This document shows, piece by piece, positions 15,258 to 22,399 of a DNA stretch of 64,000 nucleotides (position 1 is the first letter of the stretch; the number at the start of each line of letters is the position of its first letter). A program made the position numbers and the translations under genes. This stretch comes from Alphaproteobacteria bacterium (GTDB taxonomy: Bacteria; Pseudomonadota; Alphaproteobacteria; Micropepsales; Micropepsaceae), in assembly GCA_016783965.1 (NCBI GenBank), contig JADHVO010000007.1, positions 124,001-188,000 on the forward strand. Direction: 5' to 3'. The notes under the pieces were generated by a model, which saw only the letters and a program-made list of their open reading frames with translations, made no database searches and had not been told where the DNA came from.

Positions 15258-16213
15258 GCCCAGCCGCCATCGCCATCCTGGAGCGCGCACGCCGGAGCGA
15301 ATTCGCTTCGGCGCTGATCGAGGGCCTGTCGCACGCGCAGAAGCGCACGCCCGCCAAGTTCTTCTACGACGCCGCCGGATCGGCGCTGTTCGAGGAGATC
15401 ACGGAGCTGCCGGAGTACTATCCGACGCGCATCGAGCTTTCGATCCTGCGCGACAACGCCGCCGACATCGCGTCGTTCATCGGCAGCAACGCGCAGTTGG
15501 TCGAATTCGGCGCCGGCGCACTGCGCAAGGTGCGCATCCTGTTCGATGCCATGACGAAGCCGCGCGGCTATGTGCCGATCGACATTTCGGGCGACTTCCT
15601 GCTCCGGGTCGCGGAGACGCTGGAGGCCGAGTATCCGCATGTCTGCGTCAACCCGGTGGTGGCTGACTTTACGCAGCCGATCCAGCTCGGGCCGCTGGAG
15701 TGCTCGGCCATGCATCGCGTCGGGTTCTTCCCCGGCTCGACCATCGGCAATTTCACGCGCGCCGAGGCGGTGTCGTTCCTGAAGAGCGCGCGGCAGACGC
15801 TGGACAACGGACCGCTGCTGATCGGCGTCGACCTGGTGAAAGACCCGGCGATCCTGCACGCCGCATACAACGACGCGGGGGGCGTGACGGCGGCGTTCAA
15901 CAAGAACCTGCTGGCGCGCGCCAACCGCGAGCTGGATGCCAGTTTCGATGTCGGCGCGTTCGACCACTATGCGCCGTACAATCCGGTGTCGCAGCGGGTC
16001 GAAATGTACCTGATCGCCAGATCGCGCCAGCGCGTGCGGCTGGCGGGTCAGACCGTCAGCTTCGCGCAGGGTGAAGCAATTCATACCGAGGACTCCCATA
16101 AGTACACGCTGGAGAGCTTCCGCGCGCTGGCAGCGGAAGCGGGCTATGCCCAGCGCAAGGTGTGGACCGACGCCGGCGCGTTGTTCAGCGTTCAGTGGCT
16201 TGAGGCCGCCTAG
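15254..16213 (+). CDS. egtD: L-histidine N-alpha-methyltransferase EgtD
   Basis: 319 residues, the usual EgtD length. It shows the family signatures KFFYDAAGSALFEEITELPEYYPTR (read in pieces), LVEFGAGALRKVRILFDAM as the SAM-binding glycine motif, VPIDISGDFL, and FFPGSTIGNFTRAEA. The Arg of YYPTR and the following region bind the histidine substrate. It makes hercynine (trimethylhistidine), the EgtB substrate. The start at 15254 overlaps the egtB stop. It is convergent with the alpha/beta hydrolase, stops overlapping by four bases. Confidence 0.93.
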   Translation: MSPAAIAILERARRSEFASALIEGLSHAQKRTPAKFFYDAAGSALFEEITELPEYYPTRIELSILRDNAADIASFIGSNAQLVEFGAGALRKVRILFDAMTKPRGYVPIDISGDFLLRVAETLEAEYPHVCVNPVVADFTQPIQLGPLECSAMHRVGFFPGSTIGNFTRAEAVSFLKSARQTLDNGPLLIGVDLVKDPAILHAAYNDAGGVTAAFNKNLLARANRELDASFDVGAFDHYAPYNPVSQRVEMYLIARSRQRVRLAGQTVSFAQGEAIHTEDSHKYTLESFRALAAEAGYAQRKVWTDAGALFSVQWLEAA

Positions 16214-16974
16214 ATCGTGCCGTCGAGGAAATCGAACACGCTGGCCTTGAACAGAGCGTGGCCGATGATCGAGAAGTGGTCGACGCCGGGAACGACGACG
16301 CCGCGCCCATCCGGGAATGCAGCGGCGAGGGCGTTGGGATCGCCGGCGAGTTCGTCTCGCGCACCGGCGATGGCGAGCACCGGGACCGGCAGTTTCTCGA
16401 CGTCGGCCTTGGTGTAGACCGGATCGCTGGCGCGGGTGAGCGCGGCGAGGGCGAGGCGGTCTTCCTTCTGGTCGTCGGCGAACTGGCGGAAGCTCTTCAG
16501 CATCGGCTCCTTGATCGTTTCCGGGTCGGCGGCCTCCATCGCTTCGGCCATCGGGTTGCCCGCCATCTCGCGGCGTTCGAACAGCTTGTCGCCGATGCCG
16601 CCCAGGGTGAGCGTGGCGAAGCGCTCGGGCGCCTTCAGCGCGGCGGCCAGCGCGACGCGCGAGCCGAGCGAGAAGCCGATGATGTGGGCGCGGGGCACGT
16701 CGAGGTGATCCATCAGCGCCAGCACGTCACCCGCCATGTTCTCGCGTCCGTACATCGCGGGGTCGTGCGGCTTGGCGCTTTCGCCGTGACCGCGCAGGTC
16801 GAGCGCGATGGTGCGGATGCGCTTGCGTTCCAGCGCGCCGTACCAGCCGAGCCGTTGCCAGTTCTCCTGGCGGTTCGAGGTGAAGCCGTGGACGAGAATC
16901 ATCGGCCGGCCCTGGCCGGGACCGGCGATGTCGTCATAGGCGATTGTCAGGCCGGAGGATTGGAACGTCGGCAT
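16210..16974 (-). CDS. Alpha/beta hydrolase
   Basis: 254 residues starting at ATG 16974. HGFTSNRQ gives the oxyanion-hole HG motif, IGFSLGSRVALA holds the nucleophile serine in a G-x-S-x-G elbow, and VPGVDHFSI holds the catalytic histidine. The acid is probably the Asp of AGARDELAGD. It is cytoplasmic (no signal peptide). It starts two bases after the stop of the secreted protein gene, so it is the last gene of the operon that begins with the PEP mutase-family gene. Ester, lactone or epoxide substrates are possible and cannot be told apart here. Confidence 0.85.
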   Translation of the reverse strand: MPTFQSSGLTIAYDDIAGPGQGRPMILVHGFTSNRQENWQRLGWYGALERKRIRTIALDLRGHGESAKPHDPAMYGRENMAGDVLALMDHLDVPRAHIIGFSLGSRVALAAALKAPERFATLTLGGIGDKLFERREMAGNPMAEAMEAADPETIKEPMLKSFRQFADDQKEDRLALAALTRASDPVYTKADVEKLPVPVLAIAGARDELAGDPNALAAAFPDGRGVVVPGVDHFSIIGHALFKASVFDFLDGTI

Positions 16975-16976
16975 GC

Positions 16977-17375
16977 TCAGCTGCCCAGTACCTTGCATTG
17001 CATCTTGCCGCGGTAATTCTCTTCCTTGTCGTCCGGATCGGCATGGCCGATGGCTTCGAGGTAGGAGTACTCGCCGGTATCGTCCCAATCCAGGATGCCC
17101 GTCTTTCGGTCGAGAGTCGCGCCGCCGCGCATGTAGCTCCACTCGATCGTGTCGCCTTTGAACTCAACCGGGCTCATCGCAGGATCTGGTGCAAACCAGT
17201 CCTCGGGCTCGACGGTCAAGTTCCTGGCGGGGTCGTCGATGACCATGGTCAGGTCATGCATCGGCGCACCCGAAAGGTGTGTGCAGGAAAGGCGCTGAAC
17301 CGGGCCCGCCGCAAGCGCGGGACCACACAAGGCCACAAGCAAAAGCGCGATCGGTCCCGACTTGCCCATCCCCAT
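16977..17375 (-). CDS. Secreted hypothetical protein
   Basis: 132 residues with a Sec signal peptide (GPIALLLVALCGPALAAG). The mature part has two cysteines (in LSCTHL near the start and MQCKVL near the end), which could form a disulfide, and a mixed beta pattern with FKGDTIEWSYM and LDRKTGILDW. I do not recognise the family. It lies 30 bases after msrB and two before the hydrolase gene, so it is probably co-transcribed with the SigF-box operon. A periplasmic role beside exported MsrB is plausible but unproven. Confidence 0.75.
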   Translation of the reverse strand: MGMGKSGPIALLLVALCGPALAAGPVQRLSCTHLSGAPMHDLTMVIDDPARNLTVEPEDWFAPDPAMSPVEFKGDTIEWSYMRGGATLDRKTGILDWDDTGEYSYLEAIGHADPDDKEENYRGKMQCKVLGS

Positions 17376-17405
17376 GCCGCCTCAAGCGCTGTCCGGCGGG
17401 TAACG

Positions 17406-17876
17406 CTACGCCGGTTTGAATTTCAGCGCGAGGCCGTCCATGCAGTAGCGCAGGCCGGTGGGCTTGGGGCCATCGTCGAAGACATGGCCGAGATGCCCGC
17501 CGCAGCGGCGGCAGTGCACTTCCGTACGCTCCATCATCATGCTGCTGTCGCTCGCCGTCTCGACCGCGTTGGGAAGGGCCTGCCAGAAGCTGGGCCAGCC
17601 GGTGCCGCTCTCGAACTTGGTGTCGGACGAGAACAGCGCCAGCTCGCAGCCGGCGCACAGAAACGTGCCCTTGCGGTGCTCATTCAGGAGCGGGCTGGTG
17701 AACGGGTACTCGGTACCCTGTTCGCGCATGATGTGATACGCGGCGGGGCCGAGGAGCTTCTTCCACTCGTCGGGGGTGTGGGTGACCTCAAAGGTCTTGG
17801 CCGGGGCGGGCGAGCAGCCCGCCACCAGCGCAGTACCGCCGATCAGGAGCGATTGGATCGCGGTTCGTCTGTTCAT
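17406..17876 (-). CDS. msrB: Exported peptide methionine-R-sulfoxide reductase MsrB (Tat-type lipoprotein signal)
   Basis: 156 residues. The N-terminus has a twin arginine (NRRTAIQ) and a perfect lipobox LVAGC with Cys21, predicting an exported lipoprotein. The zinc site is CAGC (74-77) and CRRC (122-125), and the nucleophile is Cys145 in GLRYCMDGLALKF. Where E. coli MsrB has SGCGWPSF this has SGTGWPSF (Thr92), so the usual resolving cysteine is missing. It reduces the R-diastereomer, complementing the exported MsrA. Its start overlaps the stop of the CMD-family gene (ATGA), and it is downstream of a SigF-type box at 18542-18567. Confidence 0.93.
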   Translation of the reverse strand: MNRRTAIQSLLIGGTALVAGCSPAPAKTFEVTHTPDEWKKLLGPAAYHIMREQGTEYPFTSPLLNEHRKGTFLCAGCELALFSSDTKFESGTGWPSFWQALPNAVETASDSSMMMERTEVHCRRCGGHLGHVFDDGPKPTGLRYCMDGLALKFKPA

Positions 17877-18523
17877 TCTCTCTTCTTCTCCGTATCGACC
17901 ATTCGCATCACGTCGTTGTTCGCCGTGTTGCCGGTGGGTGCAGCCACTTCGACGATACGGTCGTCCACGTCGTCGTATTCCAGGCGGAGCGCCTTCGAGA
18001 TCATCGCGTGCATGTCGTACATGCCCACGATGTAGGTAAGCTCCATGATCTCTTCGTCAGACAGGTGTTTCTTGAGTGCGGCGAACACGCCTTCCGCCAC
18101 GCGGCCGCCCTGGATGACCATGCCGTCGGTGTAGGCGAGCACGGCGCGCTCGACCGGGCTGTAGCAATCGGCGACCTGCCAATGCGGAATGGATTGGATC
18201 TGCTCCTCGGTGAGGCCGACGCCGCGCGAGGCCTTGCAGTGCTGCGAGAACACGAACTGGCTGCCGCGGCCCCAGCCGGCGCGGGTCTGGCCGAGCTCGC
18301 GCAGCCTGGGGCTGAGCTTGCGCTTGCCGCGGTAGTACTGAAAGCCGGCGACGGCGTGGTCGAAAGCGTCGGGCGAAACAGCGAAGACGGTCCACCAATT
18401 GCCGGGCGTGCCGGTGTCGGTGCCGGGCTCCACGACCGGGTCGCGGCCCTTGAACAGCATCTTGTAGATCGCCTGGGCATTGGGATGCGCTTCGTCTCTG
18501 CCGACCTGTTTCAGTCTGGGCAT
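17873..18523 (-). CDS. Carboxymuconolactone decarboxylase (CMD)-family protein
   Basis: 216 residues with the all-helical CMD/AhpD-type fold. Visible are LRELGQTRAGWGRGSQFVFS, the helix YSPVERAVLAYTDGMV, and LSDEEIMELTYIVGMYDMHAM. The redox CxxC motif of AhpD is absent; only a single cysteine occurs at that site (SQHCKAS). Peroxidase-reductase activity is therefore unlikely and function is open. The strong ribosome site AAGGAGGAG lies just upstream. A SigF-type box ends about 19 bases before the ATG, so CMD and msrB probably form a SigF-inducible transcript inside the longer operon. Confidence 0.8.
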   Translation of the reverse strand: MPRLKQVGRDEAHPNAQAIYKMLFKGRDPVVEPGTDTGTPGNWWTVFAVSPDAFDHAVAGFQYYRGKRKLSPRLRELGQTRAGWGRGSQFVFSQHCKASRGVGLTEEQIQSIPHWQVADCYSPVERAVLAYTDGMVIQGGRVAEGVFAALKKHLSDEEIMELTYIVGMYDMHAMISKALRLEYDDVDDRIVEVAAPTGNTANNDVMRMVDTEKKRE

Positions 18524-18525
18524 GG

Positions 18526-19395
18526 CTAGATCTCCTCCTTATTCGCCGCGGCCAACTGTTCGGTTACAGCCAGCAGTTCCGGCAGTTTCATGATCTCGTT
18601 GTAATGACGGAAGGAGACCCGGTGCGTGTCCAGGTTCCTGCGTTCGCCCTTGAGCAGGAGATCATAGACCTCCTCCAGCCGCCGGGTGATCGCGAGCAGG
18701 GCGGAGATCGGGTAAAGCGCGATCCGGTAGCCGAGCTGTTCCAGTTCGCTGACCGACAGCAACGGAGTCTTGCCGTCTTCCACCAGGTTGGCGATCAGCG
18801 GCACGCCGGCGAACGTCTCCGCCACCTTGCGCATCTCCTCGCCGGTGCGCGGCGCTTCGATGAACAGGATGTCGGCGCCCGCTTTCAGGAAATCCTCACC
18901 GCGCCTGAGCGCTTCGTCGAGGCTGTGCGTGGCGCGGGCGTCGGTGCGGGCGATGATCTTGAACGCCTTGCTGCCGCGGGCGTCGGCCGCCGCACGGATC
19001 TTTTGCGCGGCTTCGACGCGGGAGACGACTTCCTTGTTCTCCATGTGGCCGCACTTCTTCGGAAAGACCTGGTCTTCGAGCTGGATCGCGGCGGCTCCTG
19101 CGCGTTCGTAGGCGCGGGTGAGCTTGGCGCAGTTCAGCGGCCCGCCATGGCCGTTGTCGCCGTCGGCGATCAGCGGAATGCCGTCGGCGGCGTGCGCGAG
19201 CACCGTGACGCGCTCCACCATCTCGGTGGCGCTGACGATGCCGATGTCGGGAACGCCATAGGCCGAGCCCGCAACGCCGAAGCCCGTCATGTAGAGCGCC
19301 TTCGCACCGGCACGTGTCGCGACACGCGCTGACAACGCGTCGTACACGCCGGGCACGATGGTGGTCGGCGATGAACTCAGTATTTGATCGAGCAT
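18526..19395 (-). CDS. Isocitrate lyase/PEP mutase-family protein (methylisocitrate lyase-like)
   Basis: 289 residues from ATG 19395 (longer in-frame starts lack support). It has the TIM-barrel landmarks PGVYDALSARVA, IADGDNGHGG (Mg-binding Asp pair), QLEDQVFPKKCGH and RTDAR. The KKCGH stretch carries the catalytic cysteine of isocitrate/methylisocitrate lyases, so carbon-carbon lyase activity is more likely than phosphonate mutase activity. The last 12 codons contain a SigF-type promoter for the downstream CMD-msrB genes. It is cytoplasmic and is the first gene of the minus-strand operon. Confidence 0.87.
   Translation of the reverse strand: MLDQILSSSPTTIVPGVYDALSARVATRAGAKALYMTGFGVAGSAYGVPDIGIVSATEMVERVTVLAHAADGIPLIADGDNGHGGPLNCAKLTRAYERAGAAAIQLEDQVFPKKCGHMENKEVVSRVEAAQKIRAAADARGSKAFKIIARTDARATHSLDEALRRGEDFLKAGADILFIEAPRTGEEMRKVAETFAGVPLIANLVEDGKTPLLSVSELEQLGYRIALYPISALLAITRRLEEVYDLLLKGERRNLDTHRVSFRHYNEIMKLPELLAVTEQLAAANKEEI
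18542..18567 (-). promoter_or_regulatory. SigF-type promoter of CMD-msrB, embedded in the preceding gene
   Basis: On the minus strand GTAACC (18567-18562), 16 bases, CGAA (18545-18542) followed by T. The box is also read as the last codons of the PEP mutase-family gene (V-T of AVTEQL and A-N of AANKEE). The predicted start near 18534 leaves a leader of only about 11 bases before ATG 18523, which still keeps part of the GGAG ribosome site. The short leader lowers confidence; the exact match and downstream msrB raise it. Confidence 0.65.
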
Positions 19396-19503
19396 GCAAT
19401 TGGTTCCAGGCTTGCGGTGAATTTTTCGCGGTTTCGCATCGCGGAACGGCGGGTGCGACGCAGCGTTGTCATCTGGCAATTCCTTTTCGAACAGGAGATT
19501 ACG

Positions 19504-19707
19504 ATGGATAAGGACCGGATCAACGGCGCAGCCAACCAGGCCAAGGGTGCCGTGAAGGAAGCTGCCGGCAAGATTACCGGCGACACCAAGCTTCAGGCCG
19601 AGGGCAAGGCGGACAAGATCAAGGGCAAGGCGCAGAACGCAATCGGCGGCGTGAAAGATGCCGCGCGTGACGCCCTGCGAGACAATGACCGCGACACGAA
19701 CCGATAG
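19504..19707 (+). CDS. CsbD-family stress protein
   Basis: 67 residues from ATG 19504, with CAGGAG upstream. The sequence is hydrophilic and lysine/alanine-rich with the family pattern NGAANQAKGAVKEAAGKITG and AEGKADKIKGKAQ. CsbD proteins are small general-stress proteins of unknown biochemical role. It is followed by a strong intrinsic terminator (19728-19756), so it is a single-gene unit. Confidence 0.9.
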   Translation: MDKDRINGAANQAKGAVKEAAGKITGDTKLQAEGKADKIKGKAQNAIGGVKDAARDALRDNDRDTNR

Positions 19708-19727
19708 GCGTGCGGCAGTCAGAAACG

Positions 19728-19756
19728 AAAAGCCCGGCTCTCGCGGCCGGGCTTTT
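19728..19756 (+). terminator. Intrinsic terminator after csbD-like gene
   Basis: A perfect 11-bp stem, AAAAGCCCGGC (19728-19738) with GCCGGGCTTTT (19746-19756), and a seven-base loop. The A-run before and T-run after make it usable in both directions. Confidence 0.88.
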
Positions 19757-20023
19757 GTCTTAGGGGTACACCACTGGGGACATGGCTCAGATGGGGTCGG
19801 TGACCGCGCGGTACAAGGGGTGAGATAAAAATTGCGCGAAAAAATTTTGTTACGCGGGCGTGCGGGCGAGATTGCGCGAAGGCTTTGATCGGATTGGGTG
19901 TCGTGCCGGAGAGTATTCGATAGATCGGCGGACTTATCGAATGTCGAGTAATCTTATTGCGGACGAAATTTATTCTCGGGTGGGCGCGCATAATTTCCGG
20001 GTCGTCCGACCTTCGAGAGTGCC
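19757..20023. other. Intergenic region upstream of the cupin gene
   Basis: No gene seen. It is AT-richer than its surroundings, with an A/T run near 19826-19850. An 8-bp inverted repeat ATTCGATA (19915-19922) / TATCGAAT (19935-19942) with a 12-base spacer could be an operator for the cupin gene about 80 bases downstream, but repeats of this size also arise by chance. Confidence 0.5.
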
Positions 20024-20476
20024 ATGCCCAAAATCGACGTTGCTGCGGTGCCAAAGCGGGTGGGAACCGGCTATCCGGCGCCGTTCAACGGGATGTCGAA
20101 GGAGCGGGTTCGGCAGCGGCTGGGCGATGCGGGCGGGCTGAAGGATTTCGGCGTCAACCTGATGCACCTGCCGCCCGGCAACTGGTCGGCGCAGCGGCAC
20201 TGGCACAGCCATGAGGACGAGTTCGTCTATGTGCTGGCGGGCGAGGTGGTGCTGGTCGAGGACGACGACGAGACGGTGCTGCGCGCCGGCGACGCCGCGG
20301 CGTTCGGCAAGAACAGCGGCAACGGGCATCACCTGATCAACAGGTCGGACGCGGTGGCGGTGTATCTCGAGGTCGGCTCGCGGCAGCCGGACGACCTGAC
20401 CACGTGCTCCGACGTCGACATGATGAGTTATAGCAAGGACGGCGCGTTCCGGCACAAGGACGGGACAGCATATTGA
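20024..20476 (+). CDS. Cupin-domain protein
   Basis: 150 residues, single-domain beta barrel. Cupin motif 1 is HWHSHEDEFVYVLAG, giving the HxH...E metal ligands, and motif 2 is represented by GNGHHLINRSDA. The surrounding pattern (VYLEVGSRQPDD, then VDMMSYSKDG) is common in small cupins of proteobacteria whose substrates are mostly unknown. No signal peptide. It is convergent with the ABC exporter operon, with a hairpin between. Confidence 0.85.
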   Translation: MPKIDVAAVPKRVGTGYPAPFNGMSKERVRQRLGDAGGLKDFGVNLMHLPPGNWSAQRHWHSHEDEFVYVLAGEVVLVEDDDETVLRAGDAAAFGKNSGNGHHLINRSDAVAVYLEVGSRQPDDLTTCSDVDMMSYSKDGAFRHKDGTAY

Positions 20477-20482
20477 AAAGTT

Positions 20483-20503
20483 GCCTCCCTTCTGTGGGGA
20501 GGC
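20483..20503 (-). terminator. Hairpin terminator after the ABC exporter operon
   Basis: Stem GCCTCCC (20483-20489) / GGGAGGC (20497-20503) with a seven-base loop. On the minus strand it begins four bases after the ABC gene stop and is followed by AACTTTTC, a short T-run. It may also serve the cupin gene from the other side, less efficiently. Confidence 0.55.
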
Positions 20504-20506
20504 GAG

Positions 20507-22399
20507 TCAGAGCGCCGTCTCTTGGAACTGTAGTTCGTAGAGGGTGCGGTAGAGGCCGCCCCTGGCGATCAGTTCCTCATGCGTGCCGATCTCGCGGACC
20601 TTGCCTTCGGTCAGCACCACGATGCGGTGGGCGTCGCGGATGGTTTGCAGACGGTGGGCGATGATCACCGAGGTGCGGCCCTCGGTCAGCTTCTTGAGCG
20701 CGTCCTGGATGACAAGCTCGGTCTCGGTGTCGATGCTGGCAGTCGCTTCGTCGAGCACCAGAACCTCCGGGTTCATCGCCAGCACGCGCGCGAAGGCCAA
20801 TAGCTGGCGCTGGCCGTGGGAGAGGTTGCGGCCGCGCTCGTTGAGCGGGGTGTCGTAGCCCTGGGGCAGGGCGCGGATGAACGGGTCGGCATGGACGAGC
20901 TTCGCGGCGCGTTCGGCGACCTCGCGAGTAATGCGCGGGTCGTTGAGGGCGATGTTGTCGTAGACGCTGCCGGAGAAGATGTGGAAGTCCTGGAGCACCA
21001 CGCCGATCCGCTGACGGATGTCGGACGGCTTGATCTGCATGATGTCGATGTTGTCGAGGAAGATGCTGGCATCGGGCACGTCGTAGAAGCGGCAGACCAG
21101 GCGGATCAGCGTGGTCTTGCCCGAGCCTGTCGGGCCGACGATGGCGATGCGCTCGCCGGGATTGATGGTGAAGCTGACGTCCTTGAGGATCTGGTGCTCG
21201 GGGATGTAGGCGAAGTCGAGGTGGCGGAATTCGACCTTGCCGTGCAGGTCGGGCGGCAGCGGGGTCGGGTGCGCGGGCTCCTTCAGCGCCTCGTTCCAGT
21301 CGAGCGCCTGGAAGATGCGCTCGCCGCTCGCCATGGCGCGGAAGACGACGTTCCACTGCTCGCCCATCGCGACGATGGGCATGAACAGCATGGAGAGGAA
21401 CTGGGTGAACAGGAGCAGCGTGCCGACCGTCATCTCCTGGTGCATGACGAGGTGGCCGCCGAACCAGATTATGATCGCGTTGCCGGCATAGTTCATGCCG
21501 TCGATCAGCGGGCCGTAGAAGCTCTCGATGGTCAGCGCGCGGTTCTCGTTGACGCGGTTCTCGTCGTTGATGGCGCTGTAGCGCGCGAAGTTCATCTTCT
21601 CGCGGCCGTAGAGCTGCACCACCTCGATGCCGGAGAGGTTCTCCTGGAGGTTCTCGTTCAGGCGGCTGACCGTCATGCGGATGGCGCGGTAGAGCGGGCG
21701 TGACATGCGGCGGAAGAACCAGGTGAAGAAGCCGGCGACCGGGAGCACGGGGAGGAGCTCGAAGGTCATCGTGGGCGACAGCGTCAGCATCACCGTGATC
21801 GCGACGAAGAACGGCACCATCTGGCCGGCCAGCGTGCCGAAGCCGGCGAAAAGCTCGAACAGTGTCTCCACGTCGTTGGCGACGCGGGTCATCACGCGGC
21901 CGACGGCGACGCGGTCGTAGAAGGACGACGGCAGGCGCTCCAGGTGCGCGAACAGATCGCAGCGCAGGTCGCGCAGCGTGTTGAGCGTGGCGCGGCCAAA
22001 CAGGATGCCGAAGCCGCGGTTGAGCGCGGCGCTCACCAGGATCCAGAACATGTACTGGATGCAGGCGGCGATCAGCGGGGCAACGCGGAACTGGGTGGCG
22101 AGCCAGTGGTTCACCGCCTCCAGCCCGAGGTTGGAGAGCGCGGGGCCGTTGTGCTTGAGCACGATGCCGTCGATCAGCACGCGGTTCAGCACCATCGGCG
22201 CCACGATGGCGCTCACGGCGCCCAGCAGCACCAGGAAGAGCGAAGCGAAGGCCATGCCGCGATAGGGCCGCATCCAGTGCAGCAGGCGGGCGACCTGGGC
22301 GAGGTCGAGGCTCTTGCCGTAGACGTCGTCGTCGAAGGCGCCGCGCATGCGGCGAGGCTCTTGAGAGGCGGCGGGGCCGCTCATGGTTGCGTCGGTCAT
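20507..22399 (-). CDS. ABC exporter half-transporter, subunit 2
   Basis: 630 residues: a six-helix type I exporter membrane domain (about 45-340) then an ATPase domain. Walker A is GPTGSGKTT, Walker B is VLVLDEATASID with the catalytic Glu present, and the H-loop is IIAHRL. The signature is LSHGQRQ rather than LSGGQ. Its start overlaps the stop of the upstream partner (ATGA), indicating a heterodimer. Together the two subunits show one consensus and one degenerate ATP site. Multidrug or lipid export is typical; substrate unknown. Confidence 0.9.
   Translation of the reverse strand: MTDATMSGPAASQEPRRMRGAFDDDVYGKSLDLAQVARLLHWMRPYRGMAFASLFLVLLGAVSAIVAPMVLNRVLIDGIVLKHNGPALSNLGLEAVNHWLATQFRVAPLIAACIQYMFWILVSAALNRGFGILFGRATLNTLRDLRCDLFAHLERLPSSFYDRVAVGRVMTRVANDVETLFELFAGFGTLAGQMVPFFVAITVMLTLSPTMTFELLPVLPVAGFFTWFFRRMSRPLYRAIRMTVSRLNENLQENLSGIEVVQLYGREKMNFARYSAINDENRVNENRALTIESFYGPLIDGMNYAGNAIIIWFGGHLVMHQEMTVGTLLLFTQFLSMLFMPIVAMGEQWNVVFRAMASGERIFQALDWNEALKEPAHPTPLPPDLHGKVEFRHLDFAYIPEHQILKDVSFTINPGERIAIVGPTGSGKTTLIRLVCRFYDVPDASIFLDNIDIMQIKPSDIRQRIGVVLQDFHIFSGSVYDNIALNDPRITREVAERAAKLVHADPFIRALPQGYDTPLNERGRNLSHGQRQLLAFARVLAMNPEVLVLDEATASIDTETELVIQDALKKLTEGRTSVIIAHRLQTIRDAHRIVVLTEGKVREIGTHEELIARGGLYRTLYELQFQETAL

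Noticed and set aside
17873-18523. AhpD-type alkylhydroperoxidase
   Set aside because: The redox CxxC motif is missing, so only CMD-family membership is supported.
19757-20023. A minus-strand protein in the gap before the cupin gene
   Set aside because: The frame has untypical codon use, an AT-rich interior and no ribosome site.
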